A DNA stretch of 24,586 bases, from the NCBI GenBank assembly GCA_021464525.1, contig JADRCO010000927.1:1-24586 (forward strand), written 5' to 3'. The notes beneath the pieces are model-generated. The model searched no databases and had not been told where the DNA came from. It worked only from the letters and a program-made list of their open reading frames with translations. Positions 7,304 through 16,824 of the stretch are shown one piece after another. Within the stretch, counting starts at the first letter, position 1. Each line of letters opens with the position of its first letter. Origin of the DNA: Rhizophagus sp. LPA8_4_AMF (lineage: Eukaryota > Glomeromycota > Glomeromycetes > Glomerales > Glomeraceae). The position numbers and the translations under genes are program-made.

Positions 7304-8817
7304 AATAACCGTAAAAGTTGATTTTCGGCTTTCATTGGTAGATCAAATCCGATATTTTCAAAGATCACGATCAATAAATTTTAAAACATTATTAAAAAAA
7401 AAAAAAAGGAATCAATAATAATAATCATAATCAATTAACAAAAAAAGTCGGGATTCTTTTTATAAACAAAATAATACCTGCGCCATTGTTTCTCTAGCGA
7501 ATCAAAAGTTTTTCCGAATGAAAAAAATGAAAAAAAAATCATGAAAAATAAAAAAAAAGTTTTTTCTCCATTCATTTCATTTCATTTCATTTCATTTTTC
7601 TTTTTTTTTCTCATTCGTTTTTCATTCAAGATTTTTGAAAAAAAATCTTTATTTATCATCTGATGATTTTCGAGTTGAGAATATATATATATATATATAT
7701 ATATTTGGTTAATTTATAAGATAACATATTTTTTTTTTAGGATCTTTTACATTAAATTTTTTCGTGTTGAATCATATTAAATTGATATTATACAAAAAAA
7801 AAATAAATGTTTTGACATTTTTTTGCACTTTTTAATCTTTTAATTTCCATTTTTTCTTAGATCAAGTAAGGTTTACACGCTTGTGAAATTAAATTTAAAA
7901 AAAAAAAAAGAAATCGAATTTTCGACAGGTTATTTATATGCATCAATAAGCACCATATTTATCATTTTATCTATTTTATCTTTTATTATCTCTTAAAATA
8001 TTACACAACTTTTATAAACTTAATTTCAATTCGGGAAATATTAAAATCTCAATATCATGAATACGATTATAATATATGTATATATGCATACATATAATTC
8101 TCATACAGTTACATATACCCTAATGGTTTTTAACTAACTAAATTAGATCAATAATAATATTTATTTATCATTAAGATAAAAAATTTTGATAGATCTATTA
8201 GGTCATCAAAAAAAAAAACAGTACTTATATAGATCGTACATGAATTAAAGCATAAAAATGGAATCATTTATAATGATTTGGTAATACGATATGGTCGATA
8301 TTTGTAACAAATTTAAAATTAGGATTCAACCGTTTTTTTGATTTTCTATATTCATCATATATATAATAAATATAAATAAATTTTTGATGCATAAATTTCC
8401 AAGAATCTTATTCGATCATCGTAAAAAGTATTTCGTCATAGACGTCATAAAAATCATAGATTAATCCAAATTAAAAAAATATCACGTGGCACAAAATATA
8501 ATAAGTGTTAAATTATTTATTTATTTTTTTTTGACGTCAAATTTAAATAATTCCCACAGTAAAAGCTCACAATGCGTGTAACAAAAATGATCTTTTTAAA
8601 TGAAATTATTTTAATGACGTTAATATGATGTTGGCCCATGCGCGTATATTTATATATAAATGTACAACATATTAAAAAAAAAAAGCTTTTTTATTTTACC
8701 ATTTGTTAGGTTAGCAAGATTAGGTTATTTTTTATGCATAAAAATCAAATAACAAATATTGATAAGGTTATCAAAATTCAGGTTTTTTTTAACCGCAGAT
8801 TCCTTCCAGATAAAAGG
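7304..8817. other. Low-complexity intergenic DNA with microsatellites
   Basis: This holds a (CATTT)n run at about 7569-7597 flanked by inverted A- and T-rich arms (TTTTTCCGAATGAAAAAAA at about 7511 against TCATTCGTTTTTCATTC at about 7611), and an (AT)n run at 7680-7704. Many poly-A/T tracts follow. No coding frame is supported. Confidence 0.55.
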
Positions 8818-8856
8818 AATCCCGGCTCGGGGTAATGATCGGACCCCGCGGGAATT
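8818..8856. repeat. GC-rich imperfect hairpin
   Basis: AATCCCGGCTCGGGGT at 8818-8833 pairs imperfectly with ACCCCGCGGGAATT at 8843-8856 around a 9-base loop. Such GC density is exceptional within this AT-rich tract. It may be a repeat-element core or a structured RNA; there is no further evidence for either. Confidence 0.45.
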
Positions 8857-9690
8857 TTAGGATATTCGGAATTTTTGAAGGTCATTTCATAAAAAATTTT
8901 TTTTTAAGTTTAATAGCCACAGTGCAGCAGTGCAAGATAAGTTCCTGTTCGAAAAGGTTTTTTTCCTAAACTATAAATGACATATGAATCTTTCGTACGA
9001 TCTAACTTCATCAAACATTACATAATGAAAGACATCACGAGCAAATGCATGTATAAGTCTAGGTGCAGGGAATGCATGAATTAAAAATTATTGACCATCG
9101 TAAAATTTATTTTGGAAAAACTATATACGTTCAATGCTAATATTATTACAATTACGAATTTAAATAAAAAGTGGGACATTATATTATTACTTTTTGGATG
9201 AAACTAAATTTCTTTCTCCTGAACTTAAAAAAATCCCATTGAAACTAAAAAACTTAATCTGGCAGAAAAAAATCAATTTATTTTTGAAATAATTTGAATT
9301 AATTTAAGGTTCATTTTCCTAAAAAAAAAAAAAAAAAAAAAAATTTTTTATATAAAAAAAAAAAAAAATTAAAAAAAAAATAAATTCAAAATTTAAAATT
9401 TCAACCAAGTGAGAGAGATATATAAATATATATATATATTTTTTTTGAAAAAAAAAAAATTAATAATACAAATGACAAAACTATAAATAAATAAATTATA
9501 ATAAATTATAATAAATTATATTCCAAACTATAATTTTTTTTATATATATACAATATATTTTAGGCAGATTATTTACATAAAATTTAGGCGCAACAAAAAA
9601 AAAAGTATGTAAAGCATATGAATATATACATCAAACTTTTAGAAAAATCATCATCTTTGGAATTTTTTTCAAAGTCCACGCGAAATTCAA
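8857..9690. other. A/T homopolymer-rich intergenic DNA
   Basis: This contains poly-A tracts at about 9319-9341 and 9356-9368, an ATAAATTATA tandem triplicate at about 9491-9520 and several TATATA runs. No gene is supported. A 19-codon frame near 9035 (MKDITSKCMYKSRCRECMN) is too short to call. Confidence 0.5.
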
Positions 9691-9804
9691 ATGAAAAATA
9701 AATATGAAATTGTGGATGAACTGCGCCATCAATTTTTGCAGGATTTCATGTTTTTGGAATTAAACCAAAATTGGCAAGAAAATGAATCTGAAAATGTCGT
9801 GTGA
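9691..9804 (+). other. Short 37-residue open frame, status unknown
   Basis: An ATG at 9691 gives MKNKYEIVDELRHQFLQ then DFMFLELNQNWQENESENVV and a stop. The frame is open upstream to a TAG near 9641, which could also be an acceptor (TTTTAG). The acidic, helix-like composition differs from the surrounding poly-A frames. No partner exon or homologue is known to me. A minus-strand frame at 9729-9926 overlaps it and looks spurious. Confidence 0.2.
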
Positions 9805-11213
9805 TTTTCAATCTTTGATAATTTATGATCTTTTTTCCGTATAATAATACTTTTATATTTTAATTTTATATTATTCCTTTTGAAAATCCAATAATAAAAT
9901 TTACCCCAAAAATAAAAATATTTCATTGTTAAAGTTTAATTGATATTAATTGTTGTGACACGAACAGTTTTAATTTACGTCAAATGAAATTCAATTTTTT
10001 TGCAATTAACATAAAAAATTAATTTTATTTATTTTCTCTCTCAGCGTTTTAGTGATAAGTCATATATAACATAATCATATTTCCAAAATAAATTCTCGAG
10101 AATTAAAGACGTTGGAAAAAAATTTTTACATACATATATATAAATCGGGAAATATCGAAAATAACGAATCGAAAACGAAGTAAAAAAATATTGCGAAAGT
10201 CAAGCTTAATTTAATTTAAACGATAAAAAAAAAAAAAACGATCGACCCTAACGAAAATATAGGATCGTTACTTGTATACTGTAACGAGAAATTAACTGTA
10301 AAAAAAGATGAATAAATTTAGTAATTGTGAAACGCAGATCTTATACATATTCAAAAATGTACATCTTACGGATCACGTTAAGAATCACATTTTAGTCAGA
10401 ACGAACGATAAAATCTTGAGGATGAAAAAGTCGTTCGTTCGTTAAAAAAAAAAAAAAAAATCGAGAAATACTTACGATCATAAATGTTTTCTTCCATAAA
10501 TCTAATCCATACATAAAATTAATTTATTATGTTAATTATAAATATTATTTGTGTAATTTGAATTATTAATTATTAACTGGAAACAAGAAAACATACTTCT
10601 TAAGAAGGGGGGGAGATGGAGGTTCCCTCCCAATGAAGAACGTTATAGGTTATTAGATTCATGTAGGTTAATTCAACTAAAAAGAAGAAGAAGAAAAAAA
10701 AAAAAGAAAAATTACGGTTCGTTGATAACATTTTAAATTATATAGAAATTTTTTGAACTTACAAGTTTAACGAAACCTTTTGAATAAGGAATGAATTGCA
10801 AGATCTAAATAACCAAGTTTTTTAAAAGGAAAGAAACCTAGAGACATTCAACATTGTATTTTTTGTCAAATATTTATACGAAAATTTTATTAGAGTAACC
10901 AAAAAAAGATCAACAAGAGTTGGAATTAAATTATGAATAAGTTTTAATAACAGATAAACCAAATATGTAATAATTTAATTTCTAAATATATGTTATTTAT
11001 TGTATAAAATATATGTATATTTAAATAAAATATATAAATATAAATAAATAAATATATAATAACTATATTATTTTTTTTTTTTCCTGCTGTAACAGTTTTC
11101 ATTCGAAAAAAAAGCGGAAAATTTATTTTCGAAAAAAAAAAACAACCAAATCAAAAAAAGTCATATCGTTTACACAAAATACAAAGAAATCACTAAAAAG
11201 AAAAAAAAAAAAT
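9805..11213. other. AT-rich intergenic DNA
   Basis: No gene supported. Poly-A runs (10221, 10445, 10690), a G-run at about 10607 (GGGGGGG) and ATATAA-type tracts at about 10980-11065 are visible. Confidence 0.5.
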
Positions 11214-11441
11214 TTGAATTTATCAAAAATGTTTATTGTTATTATTGTTTATTTAAATAAAAATATGGAAAATTTGTTATGGGTACCTCCCTCATACGAT
11301 ATATATCGTGACTCGCTTCCCCGAGTTTCCAAGGTTATTTTATACTATATACTTACACAGGTTACACATACAGGGCCTGAATATATATGCATGCATCCAT
11401 TTATTTTTAGAAAATTTATTGAAATCTTTCGATTGCATTAA
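11214..11441 (+). other. 75-residue frame, doubtful
   Basis: The translation contains one less biased core (MENLLWVPPSYDIYRD then SLPRVSK), where a GTTATT...ACACAG pair could act as a short intron. The flanks are AT-driven. A perfect 14-bp palindrome, ACGATATATATCGT, lies at 11296-11309. No family is recognised, and I consider a functional gene unlikely. Confidence 0.15.
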
Positions 11442-13408
11442 ATAAAGTTTTTCATTTTATGAAAAAGAATTGAGGGGACCTCATTTTCCGAATTTAGACA
11501 AAGAATATTCCCATTTATTTTTCCACGCCAAAAATAAAAAAATCATCGTGTGACTTAGCTGAGTCATAAATTGAATAATAATTTTAATAATTTTACATTG
11601 TTAAGTGAAAAATTTTTTTTTAGCTCCACATCGAGTAAATAGTTATGGCCCGTGTTGATTTGTTTGTGTAATTTATATATAATCGCGAATAATCAAATAT
11701 TATTAAGTTTGTGTAATGTGATTAATATTATTTTAGTAATCCCATAAATTATCTAATCAAATATTTTTTTTAAAAATAAATTTTTGGAAATAATTCAAAG
11801 GATTTTTTTTAATAAATTTTTTTTTTTTTTTCTTATATAATTAATAAAATTTTTTTGGGGAAAAAAAAAAAGTCGATTAATTTTTTTTTTTCTTTCAAAA
11901 TAATCTGATTAAATTATAGATCCAAATTTAATTAAACTTTTTAATTAAAAACACTAACGCCAAATTTCCTGATTTATGTAGTTTTTTTTAGTTCATCATC
12001 CATTACCCGTTCCAAATGAGAATACTTTTAAGTCTAATCAAACCATCCCGTACCCAAAAATGAAATACGTTTTTTTTTTTTATAGATTGTGTGAGAAAAA
12101 AAATATATATACGCACATATATCTTTCTGTGATTTACAAAAAAAGTTCTGTGATGTCATAACCGATTAGATGACGAAAATCAATAGTATAATTAGTAGTT
12201 TAATTTAGTATAATTTTTTAACTATAAATCGAAATAATATAAGGTGGACATGTGAAAACAGCTTACAAAAGATCGTTAAATAGATCATCTCCTGATTTTT
12301 TTGTTTTATTTTATTATAAAATAAAAAAAACGTAATCACTCGATAAGGTAAAATGGCTTAAAAAAATGCACAGACTTTATTAAGAATCTAAATGTTTAGT
12401 TCTCTTTAAAAGTAAAATCCATATTTAAAATTATTTTTTTTTTTTTTTTTTTTACCTAATCAATATTACAGATTCGGAATTTTTCTTAGTAAAAATAATA
12501 AATAAATCTCCCTTTTTTTTACATAAATCATATTCATTCAAGCCCATTTATATTTTACGTGTAATACGTTGCCCGCGCCAAATATTATTGTTATAGTATC
12601 CTTGTTTCACGTGGTATTTTATACCAGTTTTATCAAAATGAACCGGATGAAAAAAAAAAAATCTTATAAGGTATAATTCATAGTATAAAGTTTGTTCGAA
12701 CGTTTATTAAAATTTGTTATAATACACGCATAATATGTATGATGTATATGATGTATATGATGTATATATGTATATTATTATGTATGTATAATGTATATAG
12801 TTAATTATATATACGGCATGTGTAAAAAAAAAAAAAAAGAGAAAAAAAAAAAATTAAAATGAAGACTGGTATGGACACAGTGGCGTAACTCGATTGCAGC
12901 CAGTCACAGGTTTTCACAGTTATCTTATTACAAGTATTTATATTACAGATTGCGATTGAAACTGAAAATCAAATGGTTAACATTTCTATTACGGAAAAAA
13001 GCGATTTTTTTTGTTTCACAAGGTTTTTTTTTTTCAATCAGAAATTTTTACGTGTTAATCAATTTTTTATTGTATTATTGATTTTAATCCATTACATAAG
13101 TACACAATATGTAACTCAACATTTTTTTTCTCGATGACTTCAAGAATGGACCGATTGTATTCTAATGTCAGGGATAATGTTTATTGTAACAAAATAAACG
13201 GAATTTTTTTTTTTTTTTTGAAAGAACACTAAAAATCAACTTTAGTAATATTTAAGGACAATTATATGTTGATCTAATGTAGTGCCAAGTATAAGCAAGC
13301 AATAAGTCGTATCACCAAATTGAACCCCCTCTTCATCTTACAATTATATTTTCCGAAATTAATTTAATTTAAAATTATTTCTTTACGTAAACCAGGTAAA
13401 CCAGTTAC
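11442..13408. other. AT-rich intergenic DNA with simple repeats
   Basis: No gene supported. Visible simple sequences include long T runs (about 11819, 12437, 13206) and a TGATGTATA microsatellite at about 12736-12770. The segment at 12860-12920 is more complex (GACACAGTGGCGTAACTCG) but has no long frame and no tRNA-like boxes. Confidence 0.5.
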
Positions 13409-13432
13409 CCCCATAAATCGCGATTTCTGGGG
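13409..13432. repeat. 24-bp near-perfect palindrome
   Basis: CCCCATAAATCG is followed directly by CGATTTCTGGGG, with a single mismatched pair. It is a symmetrical site with GC ends in AT-rich DNA. It may be a protein-binding site or a hairpin; no adjacent gene explains it. Confidence 0.4.
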
Positions 13433-15690
13433 AAGTCCCTGGGGTTTTTGAGGGGTTCTAATTAATATTGAAAATCCTTGTATATAATTAATTATTTTTT
13501 TGAAAAAAATGGTAAACCATTGAATGTTCAATTCCAAAATTTATTTTTATTACACACACACACACACACATATATATAAATAAAGATATCTTTTTTTTTT
13601 TTTTTGTTTGTTAAAAAAAAAAAAATTATATAAACCTTATATTATTCTTTACCCAAATTTATCATATAAAAGGGTAGGTAACAAATGGCATCGATTTCCT
13701 GACAAACAATGTACAGTAAGACGATTAATATATGAGGGATGGGAACTTCTTTTTATAGTAGTGATTTACAATCAGATAATTCACAATATTCACAATATTC
13801 CGAATATGAAAATTTTCTAAATGTGTAATAAAATGGAATAATAATGGGACAAATAAGATTACTTGGTCTAATCCAAAAATTAACTTCAATTTTTTATAAA
13901 AGGTGAAATTTTTAATTTTATACCATGTTTATTTTTTATTTTTATTTTTATTTTTTTTATTATTTTTTGTTTGTTTTTATTTTATTTATTTTTTTTTTTT
14001 AATAATCTAACAAATTCATTAATTACCGTAATTGAAACAATTATAATAATATTATTAAACTGTCATTACCCGTCGTTTATCATATGCATTGATATATTGT
14101 ATGAGGGAACCTTACCTTTTTATTATACGATTAACAATGATTAAATGAAACACGTTTAATTTTAATTAAATTAATAAGGTTCACATTACATGAAAATACG
14201 CGAAACACGTGAACAAATATTTGTTACTGAGTATAATAATTATAATATTTAGATGGTTAGGCGTTAAGAATTTTTCATTCATGAAATAAGGGGAAGATAA
14301 GTTGGGGATGAAGAACTTTTTGGGGTTTCGGGTAAAAAAGCCGATTTTTACCGAACCATTTTAAAAAATTCCTTTTTTTTTTTTTTTCTTTTACTTTCAT
14401 TTTATGATTCGTTCCCAAATTATCTCCTGAGATTCATTGCATACATCTCATAACTTAATTTCATTCAGAATTAAGTTATTTACAAAATTTGAAAATGAAA
14501 GAAATCATGATCTACATTTACTTCGGTGAAACTCGGACATAGATTAGAAAAAAACCGTTAGTGTTGCAAAGTTATCTTCTTGATTTGTATCACCTTACTT
14601 TCTTTGACACACTCTTATCAACATAAGTAACACGAGTGAGAAATTAATCCTCTCAAAGTTATTCTCGATCGAGATCAACTGTCAGCCACAACTAAAACAT
14701 AAACATGTCAAAATATTTATTTATTTTTTTTTTTTTTCCTTTAAAAGATTATCACGTCAGATCCGAAGAATAAAAAGATCCGATAACATGGTATTACGTT
14801 TTACCTTTTTAAAAAAAAATATATATTTTTTTTCGGAAAATCCGATTAATAAACTTTACTGATTGTAGGTATATTTTAAGTTATATGATCCAAATAATGG
14901 CGTTTTACATTATGGTTTCATTCAAATTCCTTTATTAAAACCATTAATTTTATTAATGTATCCTTTTTATTTTTTTGTAAAATTTATCGGATTTCATTGT
15001 TGTTAATTTGTACGTGTTTTTTTTGCATAAAAATTTTAAGATCAGTTGAAATATTATTATGACAAAAAAAAAACGACTATACTAAATGGGATAACTTAAC
15101 CCAAATCCTGGCGTCCGGGAACTCTTATCCTGGTTCATTACATAACTTATCTTTGTTACACGTCATTTAACTTTTTCTTTGAAAAATTTAGAAAATTCAA
15201 TCCTGATTCTTTTTTGTTAATTTTTTTTCCGTCAGGTTCAGGGTTTTTGTCAAATTACCTTTTTTTTTTCGTTTAATTACTGAATTTTTTTTAATTTTTT
15301 TTTCTTTCATTAAAAAAACAAACCGAAAAAAATTTTTTTCAACCTTTTTTTTTTGTTAGAAATTAAAGGAACGAATTAAAAAAAAAAAATGAAGATACTA
15401 ACTATTCTAGATATTATAAAGTAGATATGTGATTTATTCGATTTATTTTCAGTAATAAATATTTTTCTCGAATAATTGTGATGTTAGATTTTAATACTAA
15501 AATTGGTCAAGGATGATTAAAATTATTTTATTATAATAATTTTATTCTCACTTTCACACTTCTCGAACTCATCTTTTTTCGTCCTTCTTCAGTCCTTCCT
15601 CAGTCCTTCCTCCTTAAAAAAAAAAAAAAAAGATACGAAACACACAAATTTTTATAATCGTATCTCATTTCCAGAATTATAATTTAAATT
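13433..15690. other. AT-rich intergenic DNA with microsatellites
   Basis: This contains a (CA)n run continuing into (TA)n at 13552-13578 and TTTTA-type repeats at about 13926-13970. It also has many poly-T tracts and a triplicated AGTCCTTCC(T/C) motif at about 15590-15612. A 70-residue frame at 13608-13820 starts in a poly-A run and is not credible as a gene. Nothing else is supported. Confidence 0.5.
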
Positions 15691-15700
15691 CGGTTCGTAT

Positions 15701-15870
15701 CCAGAATTTGATGGTAACGATCCATGTATTATTTTATCGGGTAATTATACTCAACTATATTACAATCGTTGGGAGGAGAAAAATTATCATTTAAAATTTG
15801 GTTCGTATTATTTATCGGGTAAAATATACATTATATTAAAAGGAGTAAATAGTGAAAATAATAGTGAATG
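15701..15870 (+). pseudogene. Coding-looking exon or relic of an unknown family
   Basis: After a possible acceptor (TCGTATCCAG, ending about 15704) the plus strand reads EFDGNDPCIILSGNYTQLYY then NRWEEKNYHLKFGS and YYLSGKIYIILKGVNSENNSE before TGA. Codon choice and residue make-up are typical of the real genes in this window. The nucleotide pattern TTTAAATTCGGTTCGTAT recurs as TTTAAAATTTGGTTCGTAT about 105 bp later, an internal duplication. No ATG or upstream exon was found. It is probably the last exon or a surviving fragment of a duplicated gene; function unknown. Confidence 0.4.
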
Positions 15871-16235
15871 AATAATAATATATGATGTTTAGAATATATA
15901 TTAGCATATAATAAATATTGGAAAATATATATTAAAGATTAATAAATATTATTTATTAATAAAAAAAAATTATTTAAATTTAGATGGATTTTAAATTACT
16001 TACAAAATTTAACATCTTTTTATTCTGAATTATTTAAAATACTAAGAACTATTGTAATAAAAAATTCTTGGTTTGTATTCTCCTAAACATCTTTCTGCAA
16101 AATCATAGTAACCTACAAACTAAACTGGAGTAATTGGAAAATAATAGTCACATACTTGTTAATCTTTAGATATCAAAATTATTTACCAATGTCTTATTCA
16201 TCGTATACACCATTGATTTAATCCTTACTTGACTT
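15871..16235. other. AT-rich DNA after the coding-looking fragment
   Basis: No frame or repeat supported; mostly TAATAAATATT-type sequence. Confidence 0.4.
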
Positions 16236-16423
16236 TTTTAATCCTATTTCCTATAAACCTTTTTCTATATGTTTTTCTTGACCCTTTTTCTAAAATCTTT
16301 ACCTAAACTTTTATTCAAATCTTTCTCCATTCCTTTATCTAAATCTTTTTCCAACCCTTTCTAAATCTTCTCCCTAAACCTTTTTTCCTAAACCTTTTTC
16401 CAAATCCTTTTCTAAACTATGGG
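16236..16423. repeat. Pyrimidine-rich degenerate tandem repeat
   Basis: About ten degenerate copies of a 16-20 bp unit resembling AATCTTTTTCCTAAACC, all in one orientation. The strand is strongly skewed to C+T. No coding frame is present. Confidence 0.55.
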
Positions 16424-16578
16424 TACGATGTGTTGAATATTTTAATATAATTACTATATTACATATTTCATTAAATTATTAAATAATATTTAGAACACCA
16501 AAGATTATAATCAAACCCATTTTCCGTTATCAAGGGCACCTTATTGCTATAAAATAATTAATTTTTTTTTATTTAGAA

Positions 16579-16731
16579 AGCCATTTGATGAGACAGACTT
16601 GAACCCGACACACCAAATTCGACCGGTTGTGCGCGAAGCTATTTAATGAGACGGACTTGTACCAAACCCATTGAATTCGAACCATTTGATGAGACAATCC
16701 ATCAAATTCGAAACCCCATCAAATTCGAAAT
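16579..16731. repeat. Degenerate direct repeats around CATTTGATGAGAC
   Basis: GCCATTTGATGAGACAGACTT, GCTATTTAATGAGACGGACTT and CCATTTGATGAGACAATCC occur at about 16579, 16638 and 16680. Each is followed by a variant of CA(A/T)(A/C)AAATTCGA. They lie just downstream of the stop of the amidohydrolase gene and may be part of a dispersed element. Confidence 0.5.
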
Positions 16732-16824
16732 CAATATCGTTTCATTATACAAATAAATACCTAATACAATAAATACCTAATACAGTAAATACAGTACATG
16801 AAAAATATAGGTTCTACCTAAAAT

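Noticed and set aside
12860..12925. Possible tRNA-like segment
   Set aside because: No B-box GTTCGANTC, no acceptor stem; only a locally more complex sequence.
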